Of a DNA stretch of 26,470 bases, positions 1 through 6,400 are shown in pieces. Location of the stretch: positions 1 through 26,470 of the IMG/VR virus record IMGVR_UViG_3300042502_000899. One strand, 5' to 3'. Numbering within the stretch: position 1 is the stretch's first letter; each line of letters begins with the position of its first letter. The notes beneath the pieces are model-generated. The model was not told where the DNA came from. It worked only from the letters and a program-made list of their open reading frames with translations, and did not search any database. Source of the stretch: a virus. Made by a program: the position numbers and the translations under genes.

Positions 1-60
1 TTTTCCGCTGTTCGCAACCTCTACAAAGCTACATTAGGCTTCGGCCTTGGACTCCCATGA
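1..60 (+). CDS. C-terminal end of an upstream gene (partial)
   Basis: Frame 1 is open from the first base and ends in TGA at 58-60, giving 19 C-terminal residues that include RNLYKATLGFGLGLP. The TGA overlaps the ATG of the next gene as ATGA, the same coupling used throughout this operon, which is the main reason to believe the frame is coding. The fragment is too short to assign a product. Confidence 0.6.
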   Translation, partial: FSAVRNLYKATLGFGLGLP

Positions 61-404
61 GTTACGAACTAACAGAACGCACTATTGCCGTAGCTCCCGA
101 AGCCATAGCAACGCTTTTCCCGCAACTCCTCGCCCAATACGGTGAAGCCCTCCCAGACGGAGCAGAGAGCGTCACCACTATTGGAGGGCACTGGGATGAC
201 AGCGCACAGACACGCATTCGTGCAGCATCGTTACACAACGGAACAATTACAGGCCAATCCCTTACCAATGGCAAATTAGCCTTCCGCTGTCTCTGGCAAT
301 CCGACTTGGCAAAAGATTTTGAAGATGGTAAAATTGATAATGTGGAAGAGCTTACACAAGAGCAATTGACCGAATTAACCCCGCAACCCGAAGAAGTGCC
401 ATGA
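57..404 (+). CDS. Hypothetical phage protein, 115 aa
   Basis: The product is a soluble, acidic 115-residue protein with no signal peptide, membrane segment or recognised motif. The C-terminal third is rich in Glu, Gln and Leu (EELTQEQLTELTPQPEE). The start is the ATG that overlaps the upstream TGA, and its own TGA overlaps the next ATG as ATGA (401-404), so it is translationally coupled on both sides. It sits directly ahead of a lysis cluster, but nothing in it points to a lysis role. I do not recognise the family. The 220-residue open frame on the opposite strand over this region has poor composition and is a shadow. Confidence 0.75.
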   Translation: MSYELTERTIAVAPEAIATLFPQLLAQYGEALPDGAESVTTIGGHWDDSAQTRIRAASLHNGTITGQSLTNGKLAFRCLWQSDLAKDFEDGKIDNVEELTQEQLTELTPQPEEVP

Positions 405-673
405 GCATCGAAGAAGTAAGGAACGAGAGGGGCGTAAAGCTCACCATGAGTGAGTTGATTGCGGGGATTGGGCTCCTCATTGCCGTATTGGCCGCACTCA
501 ATGGATGGATTGTCCTCCCCGAACAAGTAAGAGCGGTGCAAAACAATGACGCCAAGCAGGATGCCCGTATTGAGCTTATTCAAAAGGAGGCCGTTGTCCG
601 CAATGAAACCCTTGCTCGCATCGATGAGCGTACCAAAAGAATCGAAGATTACTTGCAATCCAAGGGGTTCTAG
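401..673 (+). CDS. Single-pass membrane protein with coiled-coil tail; possible lysis accessory protein
   Basis: The 90-residue product has one hydrophobic segment at about residues 17-39 (ELIAGIGLLIAVLAALNGWI). A charged helical C-terminal half follows, with heptad-like spacing through residues 45-88 (RAVQNNDAKQDARIELIQKE and onward). One N-terminal anchor plus a coiled coil is the architecture of inner-membrane spanins and of haemolysin XhlA-like phage proteins, which fits the adjacent holin-like and amidase genes. No outer-membrane spanin lipobox protein is visible nearby, so the spanin reading is inference only. It overlaps the previous gene by 4 nt and is followed after 16 nt by the next gene. 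Confidence 0.75.
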   Translation: MSIEEVRNERGVKLTMSELIAGIGLLIAVLAALNGWIVLPEQVRAVQNNDAKQDARIELIQKEAVVRNETLARIDERTKRIEDYLQSKGF

Positions 674-689
674 TTTAGCTTTATAACCA

Positions 690-977
690 ATGAAATCACT
701 ACTCGCAAAAATCTGGGGGATCACCTCCTCCGTCTTTAACTTCTATCTTCCTATCCTCAAGGAGATCGCCTCTTCTTCTGTTGCGGCGTTGCTCCCCATT
801 GCCTTGGAAATCGTCCAGTCCTTGGCCGAAACCAAAAAGACCGGATCTGAAAAGCGTGAGTTGGCAGTCAAGAGGTTGACCTCCGAAGCAAAGAAGCTGG
901 GCTTTTCCGCCTCCGAGTCCCTTATCCGCTTCACTGTCGAGTCCGCTGTCCAACGCACCAAAATCGAATCCCAATGA
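690..977 (+). CDS. Holin-like protein, LLH/superfamily-6 type
   Basis: The 95-residue protein has a hydrophobic N-terminal half (residues about 8-45, including SSSVAALLPIALEIVQSL) and a basic amphipathic C-terminal half. Residues 54-89 (EKRELAVKRLTSEAKKLGF, then an ESAVQ element) resemble the tail of LLH-type phage holins (Holin_LLH family), where a lysine-rich helix ends in an I/V-E-x-A-V element. Holins permeabilise the inner membrane to time lysis. The gene lies between a membrane-anchored coiled-coil protein and a second holin-like protein, two genes before the amidase, and overlaps the next start as ATGA (974-977). The membrane segment is weaker than in classic holins, so the family call is tentative. 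Confidence 0.7.
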   Translation: MKSLLAKIWGITSSVFNFYLPILKEIASSSVAALLPIALEIVQSLAETKKTGSEKRELAVKRLTSEAKKLGFSASESLIRFTVESAVQRTKIESQ

Positions 978-1306
978 AAGACCGTATCCTAGCCTTTCTA
1001 GTTAGCAAGTTGGGTGGGGTAATGACCCCAGTCATCGCCGTTGTTGTTGGTGCTGCTATCGCCCAACTCGCCATGGTGGACCCCAAGCTGGCCGAGTCCG
1101 TGGATCAGGTTAGTCTTACGGGGTTCTTGGTTGCCCTCATCCTTTCTTTGGTCAACTACTTCACCAACAAGGTAAACGTCAGTGGGATCAAGAAGATCCA
1201 AGCCTTGGTCAATACCGATGTTGATGGGGTTGCGGGGCCTTTGACCTACACTGAGGTTCGCCGTGCCGTTACTATTAAGAAGCCAGTACGCCGTAAAAGC
1301 AAGTGA
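974..1306 (+). CDS. Holin-like membrane protein with C-terminal peptidoglycan-binding-like motif
   Basis: The product has 110 residues. Two hydrophobic segments are visible, at about residues 15-34 (GVMTPVIAVVVGAAIAQLAM) and 47-64 (LTGFLVALILSLVNYF), giving a hairpin with a short cytoplasmic or periplasmic tail. Residues 71-98 contain IKKIQALVNTDVDGVAGPLT, which matches the PG_binding_1 pattern in which an xxLQ helix is followed by a VDGxxGPxT turn. The tail is very basic (RRKSK). A pore-forming hairpin linked to a wall-binding motif fits a holin or a holin-endolysin adaptor. Its TGA overlaps a downstream GTG, so the following 57-codon frame is coupled to it. Confidence 0.75.
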   Translation: MKDRILAFLVSKLGGVMTPVIAVVVGAAIAQLAMVDPKLAESVDQVSLTGFLVALILSLVNYFTNKVNVSGIKKIQALVNTDVDGVAGPLTYTEVRRAVTIKKPVRRKSK

Positions 1307-1476
1307 GACTTTCCCATGAACTACTCAAAGCCATCCTCGTCCAAACCCCGCCTGAAGAAGATCGCAGAAATTTCTTTGTACGCCTCCTTGCCTCCCTCAA
1401 ATTCGGGGTCAAGCTATCCTACAAAAAAGGAAAGGTTGCCAGACTCTTCCGAATCGGAGGTGGAGCGGATTTTTAG
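1303..1476 (+). CDS. Small basic hypothetical protein, 57 aa, GTG start
   Basis: A 57-codon frame starts with GTG at 1303, inside the upstream stop (GTGA overlap), and ends in TAG at 1474-1476. The product begins MRLSHELLKAILVQTPPEED and continues as a basic amphipathic helix ending RLFRIGGGADF. I prefer it to the competing ATG frame at 1316-1516, because it reads as an ordinary protein with the codon preferences of the neighbours (CTC, GCC, ATC, GTC), whereas 1316-1516 is a Ser/Pro-rich low-quality translation. Its function is unknown; position suggests a lysis or host-takeover accessory. A TTG start of the next frame lies 11 nt after its stop, with AGGA inside the stop region. Confidence 0.6.
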   Translation: MRLSHELLKAILVQTPPEEDRRNFFVRLLASLKFGVKLSYKKGKVARLFRIGGGADF

Positions 1477-1487
1477 GAACTGGGACA

Positions 1488-1775
1488 TTGGAAAACGAGT
1501 TCGTCGCTATTGGTAGCTGCCCAAATGTGGCAATGGATCTCAAATCTTTTCGCAAGGAGATCAAGCAATGGCCAAGTGCCACCCTTGCCGAGTACTTCGT
1601 CGCCCTCCAGCGAGAACTCAAAACCCGAGTCATCCAGCAGGATAATCTATCCAGAAGTGAGGTTCGCAACCCCGAACAAAAGCCAAAGGAAGATAAGACC
1701 AGAGGCCATCGTCCTCCACCACAGCGGAGGAAGCTACAACGGCGGGGTAAGCTGGATTCGCAACCCCGAAAGTAA
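1488..1775 (+). CDS. Overlapping frame ahead of the amidase: separate small protein or N-terminus of a frameshifted amidase
   Basis: A frame opens with TTG at 1488 (or ATG at 1533) and runs to 1775. Up to about nt 1690 its codons look native to this phage (GCC, ACC, GAG, TAC, TTC, GTC, CTC, CAG). The translation is well-behaved, MDLKSFRKEIKQWPSATLAE then an RNPEQKPKED segment, with the same Asn-Pro-Glu encoding as other genes here. Beyond nt 1690 it becomes Pro/Arg-rich junk lying over the real amidase frame. In the amidase frame the reverse holds: the first about 50 residues are Ser/Pro-rich and poor. The plausible readings are a short upstream gene that overlaps the amidase start, or one protein with a +1 shift near 1685-1710 (programmed, mutational or assembly error). 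Confidence 0.4.
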   Translation: MENEFVAIGSCPNVAMDLKSFRKEIKQWPSATLAEYFVALQRELKTRVIQQDNLSRSEVRNPEQKPKEDKTRGHRPPPQRRKLQRRGKLDSQPRK

Positions 1776-2139
1776 GGTCTCCTACCATTGCCTGATTGCC
1801 CGAGACGGAAGAAGGGCGGTCTTTGGGGAAGACACTGACAGGACATGGCATGCCGGAATAAGCAAGTGGAAGGGGCGGAGTGACCTCAATAGCTGGTCTA
1901 TCGGGGTAAGCTGGGAAGGGGACACCTACACTTATCCCTTGGGTGATGCCGCCATTGAGTCTGCCTTGGACTACATCGTGCCCCGCATGAAGAAGTGGGG
2001 TATTCCGGTCTCTATGGTTCTGGACCACCGCATGGTGAGCGGACCCCGAAAGAATGATATTGCACCAATCCAGTATGGAGTGTTTATTGAGAGACTCATA
2101 AAGAGACTTAAAGACGATGAAAAAGAAGAAGGAAAGTAA
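1525..2139 (+). CDS. N-acetylmuramoyl-L-alanine amidase (endolysin), Amidase_2/T7-lysozyme type
   Basis: This zinc amidase is predicted to cut the MurNAc-L-alanine bond of peptidoglycan at lysis. Numbered from the ATG at 1525 (204 aa), the domain starts near residue 57. IVLHHSGG supplies zinc ligand His65 or His66; Tyr87 lies in VSYHCLIARDG; DRTWHAG gives His109; LDHRMVSGPRKND gives His168, Lys176 and Asp178. That spacing matches the His, Tyr, His, His-x5-Lys-x-Cys/Asp layout of T7 lysozyme, with Asp in place of Cys. There is no signal peptide, so release depends on a holin. The start is uncertain: TTG 1510, ATG 1525 and GTG 1657 are in frame, and GTG 1657 would give a minimal T7-lysozyme-sized protein of about 160 aa. 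Residues 11-50 are Ser/Pro-rich and may be non-coding in this frame. Confidence 0.85.
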   Translation: MWQWISNLFARRSSNGQVPPLPSTSSPSSENSKPESSSRIIYPEVRFATPNKSQRKIRPEAIVLHHSGGSYNGGVSWIRNPESKVSYHCLIARDGRRAVFGEDTDRTWHAGISKWKGRSDLNSWSIGVSWEGDTYTYPLGDAAIESALDYIVPRMKKWGIPVSMVLDHRMVSGPRKNDIAPIQYGVFIERLIKRLKDDEKEEGK

Positions 2140-2260
2140 AAGGCCCAAACGCCCCCTTAATGATACCTGCATCTACTGTGGGGAAAAAGAATTTGAACAT
2201 ATCCACGTTTCGCATGTCGGAGTTATTCGGATATGCAAAGAATGCAAGGAACAGCAATAG
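2117..2260 (+). CDS. 47-residue zinc-ribbon protein
   Basis: A short frame starts at ATG 2117, inside the amidase C-terminus, and ends in TAG at 2258-2260, one base before the next ATG. The protein is a Lys/Arg-rich leader (MKKKKESKRPKRPL) followed by CIYC (Cys18, Cys21) and CKEC (Cys40, Cys43). Two knuckles 18 residues apart, with His in between (EHIHVSH), form a classic zinc ribbon. Such mini-ribbons bind nucleic acid or dock onto polymerase or nuclease complexes; which applies here is unknown. The overlap with the amidase end (2117-2139) and abutment to the next gene fit coupled translation. Confidence 0.75.
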   Translation: MKKKKESKRPKRPLNDTCIYCGEKEFEHIHVSHVGVIRICKECKEQQ

Positions 2261-2261
2261 G

Positions 2262-2522
2262 ATGGCCGCTCACTCTCCAGAGATGCAGAAGGTGCTGGAC
2301 CGTCTGGCTAGGGAGCTTGTTGAGTACTTTGAATCCGGCATGGTTGTCGCTACCTTTCAGGATGGGTCCACTACCAAGAATGCCTTTGTCAAATTCGGTA
2401 ACGAATACGCAGTCGAGGGAATTGTTGCCAACATCCACGATATCCTCTACGGTCAAGAGAGCGAGGATGACGATGATGACTTGGATGACGGAGACCTTAA
2501 AAAAGTAATCAAAGATGGCTAA
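2262..2522 (+). CDS. Small acidic hypothetical protein with poly-Asp tail
   Basis: The 86-residue product starts at ATG 2262 (MAAHSPEMQKVLDRLARELV). I chose this ATG because the upstream extension to 2160 overlaps the zinc-ribbon gene and translates poorly. The N-terminal 30 residues form an amphipathic helix. The middle (VVATFQDGSTTKNAFVKFGN) looks like a small beta hairpin, and the C-terminus is strongly acidic (ESEDDDDDLDDGD) before a short basic end. Acidic tails are common on DNA mimics and on proteins that interact with SSB or polymerase, but no family is recognised. AAGGAA lies 12 nt upstream. It overlaps the next gene by 8 nt. Confidence 0.7.
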   Translation: MAAHSPEMQKVLDRLARELVEYFESGMVVATFQDGSTTKNAFVKFGNEYAVEGIVANIHDILYGQESEDDDDDLDDGDLKKVIKDG

Positions 2523-2736
2523 TGGAACCCTCTCCTTTCAACTGCCCGAAGAGCAGCCGGAATTTGACTTGGCTTGTAAAGCAGGGGATATTCTTTTTGT
2601 TCTTAACGGGTTTGCTAATCATCTTCGTTCTCATATTCGCCATTCTACTGATTCCGATTGGGATACAGCTACTGTGGAAAAGCTTTACGAACTTCTTAAT
2701 CAAATGAAGACAGAGTACTGTCTCCACTTTGAATAA
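2515..2736 (+). CDS. Conserved small phage protein (LPEEQ-type), unknown function
   Basis: The 73-residue product begins MANGTLSFQLPEEQPEFDLA. A beta-strand followed by LPEEQxEF, then a helix with a xFxNHLRSHIRH segment and a C-terminal helix ending YELLNQMKTEYCL, matches a family of short phage proteins commonly seen as x-LxFxLPEEQxEFxxA...LRxxIKY. I recall no experimentally defined role. It overlaps the acidic protein gene by 8 nt and is followed by a 16-nt gap. The alternative frame at 2522-2707 encodes a hydrophobic translation and is a shadow. Confidence 0.75.
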   Translation: MANGTLSFQLPEEQPEFDLACKAGDILFVLNGFANHLRSHIRHSTDSDWDTATVEKLYELLNQMKTEYCLHFE

Positions 2737-2752
2737 AACCAACACAACAACC

Positions 2753-3361
2753 ATGACCATATACCTGTGCGGTCCCATGACTGGGATCGAAGACCTCAAC
2801 CACCCCGCCTTCTTCAAGGCTGAAACCCATTTAATGGCTATGATGTACGATGTGATCAATCCGGCCAGAATGGACGAGGAACTGGGCTTAGACCCCCACC
2901 AAGGGGTGATGGACCCCGAATTCCTTAAAAAGGCCGCACAGCGTGATCTGGAGGCCGTAATAGCCTCTGATGGAATCGCTTTGCTTCCCGATTGGGAGAA
3001 GTCCAAGGGAGCCAAGGCAGAACTGGCAGTAGCCCAGTGGTTGGGCAAGAAGGTTTACCTCTATCCGGCTATGGTGGAGTATGGCAAGGAGTCGATCTTG
3101 GACACGGCCAAACGCCTGACCTCCAGCGACAGGCAGAAGGACTACGGCCATCCCAAGGACAACTTCAAGCGGATTGCCGATCTCTGGAATGCCTACCTGA
3201 TCAACCGCAAAAATCCCGAAACAGAAATATCCACTGAGGATGTGGCGTGGATGATGGTCTTGCTTAAAATAGCGCGAGACCTAAACAAGCCAACCTTAGA
3301 CAACCTAGTTGATAGTGTGGGGTATATCCGTACCCTCGCCATGGTTAGAAACATTGAATAA
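2753..3361 (+). CDS. DUF4406-DUF6378 fusion protein, nucleotide-metabolism type
   Basis: The 202-residue protein (ATG 2753) appears to join two domains. Residues 1-105 match DUF4406, a relative of nucleoside 2-deoxyribosyltransferases: IYLCGPMTGIEDLNHPAF at the N-terminus, EVINPAR-like INPAR at 35-39, IALLPDWEKSKGAKAELAVA at 75-94 with Glu90 at the position of the catalytic Glu, then a VYLY strand. Residues 112-200 match DUF6378 (ESILDTAKRLTSSDRQKDYG, DNFKRIADLWNAYL, ISTEDVAWMMVLLKIAR), an all-alpha domain often found beside phage nucleotide enzymes and related in form to MazG folds. Inference: it trims or salvages nucleotides, perhaps for modified-base supply. The upstream leader is A/C-rich with no Shine-Dalgarno; the TTG at 2729 is less likely. 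Confidence 0.8.
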   Translation: MTIYLCGPMTGIEDLNHPAFFKAETHLMAMMYDVINPARMDEELGLDPHQGVMDPEFLKKAAQRDLEAVIASDGIALLPDWEKSKGAKAELAVAQWLGKKVYLYPAMVEYGKESILDTAKRLTSSDRQKDYGHPKDNFKRIADLWNAYLINRKNPETEISTEDVAWMMVLLKIARDLNKPTLDNLVDSVGYIRTLAMVRNIE

Positions 3362-3365
3362 CCCT

Positions 3366-4142
3366 ATGAAGAACCCGCAACAACCCAACAAACGAAGGCT
3401 TTTCTTCGACATCGAAACCTCACCTAACGTGGTGCTGGCTTGGCGCACAGGCTTCAAGCTCTCCATTCCCCATGACAACATACTGGAGGAGAGGGCCATT
3501 ATCTGCATCTGCTACAAGTGGGAGGGCGACGAGGAGGTCCATAGCCTTACTTGGGATCGGAAGCAGTGTGACAAGAAGATGCTTCGGGATTTTAGTGGGG
3601 TGCTTAATTCCGCCGACGAAGCTATTGGGCACAACGGAGATCGCTTCGATCTGAAGTGGATCAAGACAAGGTGCCTCTACCACCGAATCCCGATGTATCC
3701 CAACTACACAACGCTGGACACCCTGAAGGTTGCCCGTAACCAATTCCTCTTTAACAGCAATAAGCTGGATTACATCGCCAAGTTCTTGGGCTTTGGGGGT
3801 AAGATGGACACCGGAGGATTTGGATTGTGGAAGGCCATCGTCCTAGACAAGTGCAGGGAGAGCCTCCAGAAGATGGTGGACTACTGCAAAATGGATGTGA
3901 TCCTACTGGAGAGGGTGTACCAAGAACTCCGCACCTACGCCCCCCACAAGTTCAACTACGCAACGGCCTACGGTGGTGAAGCCCATGACTGCCCCAACTG
4001 CGAGTCCCTTAACGTCCATGTCAGCAAGACCAAGACAACCGCTGGCGGTGTACTCAAGAAGCAGATGCAGTGCAAGGACTGCGGAACCTACTACACCATC
4101 AGCAATCGGGGCTACGAGAAGTACTTAGCCGAGAAGGGTTAA
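3366..4142 (+). CDS. DnaQ-like DEDDy 3'-5' exonuclease with C-terminal zinc ribbon
   Basis: The 258-residue product (ATG 3366) has the RNase H-like exonuclease signature. RRLFFDIETSPN carries Asp15 and Glu17, IGHNGDRFDLKWI carries Asp95, and VDYCKMDVILLERVY carries Tyr173 and Asp177, giving the complete Asp-Glu-Asp-Asp set with Tyr (DEDDy). Residues 209-239 add a second module, CPNC and CKDCG, a four-cysteine zinc ribbon (209, 212, 236, 239) probably used for nucleic-acid or partner binding. It is 4 nt downstream of the DUF4406-DUF6378 gene. It could act in proofreading, recombination or host-DNA recycling; without the polymerase in view I cannot choose. It ends 3 nt from the stop of a convergent gene, with no terminator between. 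Confidence 0.88.
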   Translation: MKNPQQPNKRRLFFDIETSPNVVLAWRTGFKLSIPHDNILEERAIICICYKWEGDEEVHSLTWDRKQCDKKMLRDFSGVLNSADEAIGHNGDRFDLKWIKTRCLYHRIPMYPNYTTLDTLKVARNQFLFNSNKLDYIAKFLGFGGKMDTGGFGLWKAIVLDKCRESLQKMVDYCKMDVILLERVYQELRTYAPHKFNYATAYGGEAHDCPNCESLNVHVSKTKTTAGGVLKKQMQCKDCGTYYTISNRGYEKYLAEKG

Positions 4143-4145
4143 AGC

Positions 4146-4583
4146 TTACCACTTGCCGATAGGGCATTTCTCGGTGGCCATACGGATCTTTGCCCAAGTA
4201 GAGCATCCGCATTTCGTACAGCGGCCAGTTCCTCCAAATCCCTTGGAGTTCCAAAATTCACACTTACCACAGGTTTCTATTCTTGTTTTCAATGTTTCTT
4301 TACTAACGTGCTGAAATCCCCTGCTTGCCCAAAGCGCGGCAGACCTTGCTGCTGACTCAATCATACCGCTCATTGTTGGAGGTGTTTCCTCCTCAAAAAC
4401 TGAAGGCGGCGGAGGAGCAAATGAATCCTCACAAAAAAAATGTTTCCACCTACCCTTTGGACAAGCGGAACATGCATCATCTTTGTTGACGCCACACTGA
4501 CAGTCCTTGCAAAGTCTTTGTCTCCGTAGAAGAACGGGTTCAGGAATGTGGGCAATTCTTTCCACTTTAATGGTATTTAACAT
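4146..4583 (-). CDS. Zinc-knuckle/zinc-ribbon protein at the end of the tail operon
   Basis: Taking ATG at 4583, which overlaps the upstream TAA by 7 nt, the protein has 145 residues. It holds two cysteine clusters: residues 25-41 (CKDCQCG then CSACPKGRW) and 105-140 (CGKC, CTKCGC, then CPIGKW). The pattern CxxCxF...CxKCGC...K...CPxGKW is one I associate with small zinc-binding proteins of T4-like and cyanophage-like tails. A Pro-rich stretch (FAPPPPS) separates the clusters. Upstream in-frame starts (4607 ATG, 4637 TTG) overlap the 394-aa gene more deeply. It could bind zinc as a structural tail or chaperone protein, or bind nucleic acid. Confidence 0.75.
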   Translation of the reverse strand: MLNTIKVERIAHIPEPVLLRRQRLCKDCQCGVNKDDACSACPKGRWKHFFCEDSFAPPPPSVFEEETPPTMSGMIESAARSAALWASRGFQHVSKETLKTRIETCGKCEFWNSKGFGGTGRCTKCGCSTWAKIRMATEKCPIGKW

Positions 4584-5761
4584 GCGGGATACCCGTCTAT
4601 TGCACATTCGTTTGGTCCACTTCTTTCTGAAGGCCAAAGCGGCTCGTATCCATTAATTATAGAATACTTCATTTCAAACAAACCGCTTACGCCAGTAGCG
4701 ACCTCTGCTGTTCTGATGTCAAAAGCCCAGTTAACATTGCCTTCAATAATATTCTCTTCGTCAAAATATGTTTTGGTTTCATCCGCGAAACATGGATTGC
4801 CACTTCCGTTCCACTCGTAAGTAAATCCAATTGCTGCCTCCTTTTGACTTTCAAGCTTGGTTATTTTTTCCGACAGTTCATCAGACACCAATTGACTCGC
4901 TGCAATCTCTTCTTCTGTTGCCCCACTATCTATAAGGTTAGTGGTGTTTAATTCGCTTGTCGCAAGCTCATTGGTGGCTGTGTCGATTTCTTCTTGTATG
5001 TCTTCGGCATCTTTGGGATCTCCGTCTATTTCAAACGGGCCATCACAGGGGCCTCTTGGAACGCCTGCTTCCGGTCCATCGATCTCTGGCGGATCTCTTG
5101 GCACAATTTTCCAATTTTGTATACGAGCCCTTACCCAAACTTTGAGATAACAACTAGCAGTTGGAGCGTGATTAATTTTTTCTAAAATTGTTTTTGATTG
5201 TTGTTTCGTGTTTCCTATGCGCGAAATATATTCTAAAGTTTCCACAGCACTTGTTTCACTGCTATAACCAAGGCCGTCTGGATCAAATAATTTATACTGG
5301 CAATCTGTTATAAGATTAGAATATTCCCAAGTAACTTTGTGTGTTGCACCCAAAAAACCCAGACAATCTCCTTCCTCTGGGCCAACGCTATCGACAGATA
5401 TACAATCTCCAGATTCATTATCCAAAGTCCTTGTTATGATTCTGTCGCAAACCCAATTTTCGTAGCTAATGCATCCCCCTTCAAAATCGGGGAATCGAAG
5501 CATGCTATAGTCATCTATTCTTCTTTCTGTGGTATAGTATTTGCATGCATCACGCACTCCACCAGATACTGTGGATGCTGGAACGGTGTAGGGGCAATCT
5601 CCATCGACAGATTCTGCTGGTGACGCCCCATCAATTACACCAAAACCACATTTATTGTCACATTCATAAAGATAGAATTTTCCCAAAAAAGTCGGCGGTG
5701 AAATACTTGGAATCTGACAACATAAAGTTCCACCTTGGTTGCAGGGTCTGAATACCTCCAT
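4577..5761 (-). CDS. Cys-rich tail/fibre-type structural protein, 394 aa
   Basis: I do not recognise a named family. The N-terminus is cysteine-rich (PCNQGGTLCCQIPS, YECDNKCGFG, GDCPY, RDACKYY, NWVCDRI), about 16 Cys in all including the last residue. The middle is beta-rich, with a charged helical segment at about residues 245-310 (DAEDIQEEIDTATNELATSE and KITKLESQKEA) likely to form a coiled coil, a typical trimeric-fibre linker. The C-terminal part (WAFDIRTAEVATGVSGLFEM) is beta-like again. It lies 9 nt downstream of the preceding minus-strand gene and overlaps the zinc-knuckle gene, so it is part of one operon. Composition is more AT-rich than the flanking plus-strand genes. Confidence 0.7.
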   Translation of the reverse strand: MEVFRPCNQGGTLCCQIPSISPPTFLGKFYLYECDNKCGFGVIDGASPAESVDGDCPYTVPASTVSGGVRDACKYYTTERRIDDYSMLRFPDFEGGCISYENWVCDRIITRTLDNESGDCISVDSVGPEEGDCLGFLGATHKVTWEYSNLITDCQYKLFDPDGLGYSSETSAVETLEYISRIGNTKQQSKTILEKINHAPTASCYLKVWVRARIQNWKIVPRDPPEIDGPEAGVPRGPCDGPFEIDGDPKDAEDIQEEIDTATNELATSELNTTNLIDSGATEEEIAASQLVSDELSEKITKLESQKEAAIGFTYEWNGSGNPCFADETKTYFDEENIIEGNVNWAFDIRTAEVATGVSGLFEMKYSIINGYEPLWPSERSGPNECAIDGYPAC

Positions 5762-5770
5762 AATGGTAAT

Positions 5771-6400
5771 TTATCTTACAAACGATACGGAAAAAAATGG
5801 TGCTGTGGCGACGAACCAATTGCGACAAATGTTGACGTTAAGAGATCCGCATCCGTAGTTGGTTATGGTTGGAACTCCATCTGTATATGAATAGTTACCA
5901 AGAGTGTAGTAGAATGATGTGTCGGTATCATTAGGCGTTGTTCCTCCGCCAGTTACTGCAACTGATACAATATCTCCCGTGGTCCCATTAATGTTTACCT
6001 CCGCCCAAACATTCCCAGAACCGCCCCCAGCTATGCTTTTTCCCTCCGCTGGGTCAAATCCCGAAGGAAGATCCCCCGCTACAGTTCCAGCACCAATCCA
6101 TACTTGGGTTGTCGCACTAACACCTGATCCGACAACCTTGGTATAAAGAGCGAGACCAACACAGCTATCCACTCCGCCTCCGCGATCAATCTGAGTAAGG
6201 TCAGCAATTGGTTCTCTTGCACGTTGAAATGTTTCGTTTTTCTGTTGATTAAATTGCTGTGGAACGAACTCCGCAATCCCGCCAGAAAGTGATGCCCCGT
6301 TAATTATTGGAGCTATTGTTCTCCCGCGAACTCCACCCCCGTCTCTTTCCCAAGATGGCGTGGTTTCTATGATTTGCTTTATTGTTTGCTCGTAATTCAT
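5771..6400 (-). CDS. Beta-rich tail/fibre-type protein, 209 aa
   Basis: The ATG at 6400 overlaps the upstream TAA as TAATG, which I preferred over the longer TTG form from 6451. The product begins MNYEQTIKQIIETTPSWERD and continues with Gly-rich beta repeats (GGGVRGRTIAPIING, GGGSGNVWAEVNING, GGGTTPNDTD). It ends in a segment with YGCGSLNVNICRNWF and a hydrophobic beta strand (APFFSVSFVR). These features suit a tail appendage or fibre-associated subunit. The WERDGGGVRG and GSLNVNICRNWF motifs look familiar from uncultured-phage tail proteins, but I cannot name a family. It sits between the 690-aa and 394-aa proteins in one transcript. Confidence 0.7.
   Translation of the reverse strand: MNYEQTIKQIIETTPSWERDGGGVRGRTIAPIINGASLSGGIAEFVPQQFNQQKNETFQRAREPIADLTQIDRGGGVDSCVGLALYTKVVGSGVSATTQVWIGAGTVAGDLPSGFDPAEGKSIAGGGSGNVWAEVNINGTTGDIVSVAVTGGGTTPNDTDTSFYYTLGNYSYTDGVPTITNYGCGSLNVNICRNWFVATAPFFSVSFVR

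Noticed and set aside
62-724. 220-aa ORF on the minus strand
   Set aside because: It is antisense to three coupled plus-strand genes (57-673 and the start of 690) and has unnatural Cys/Ser-rich composition, so it is a shadow.
1316-1516. 66-aa ORF starting at ATG 1316
   Set aside because: Its translation is Ser/Pro/Arg-rich and its codons do not match the neighbours. The GTG-started 57-codon frame at 1303-1476 over the same bases is coupled to the upstream stop and looks like a real protein.
2160-2261. N-terminal extension of the acidic 86-aa protein to 2160
   Set aside because: The extension overlaps the 47-residue zinc-ribbon gene in another frame and has weak composition; ATG 2262 directly abuts the zinc-ribbon stop.
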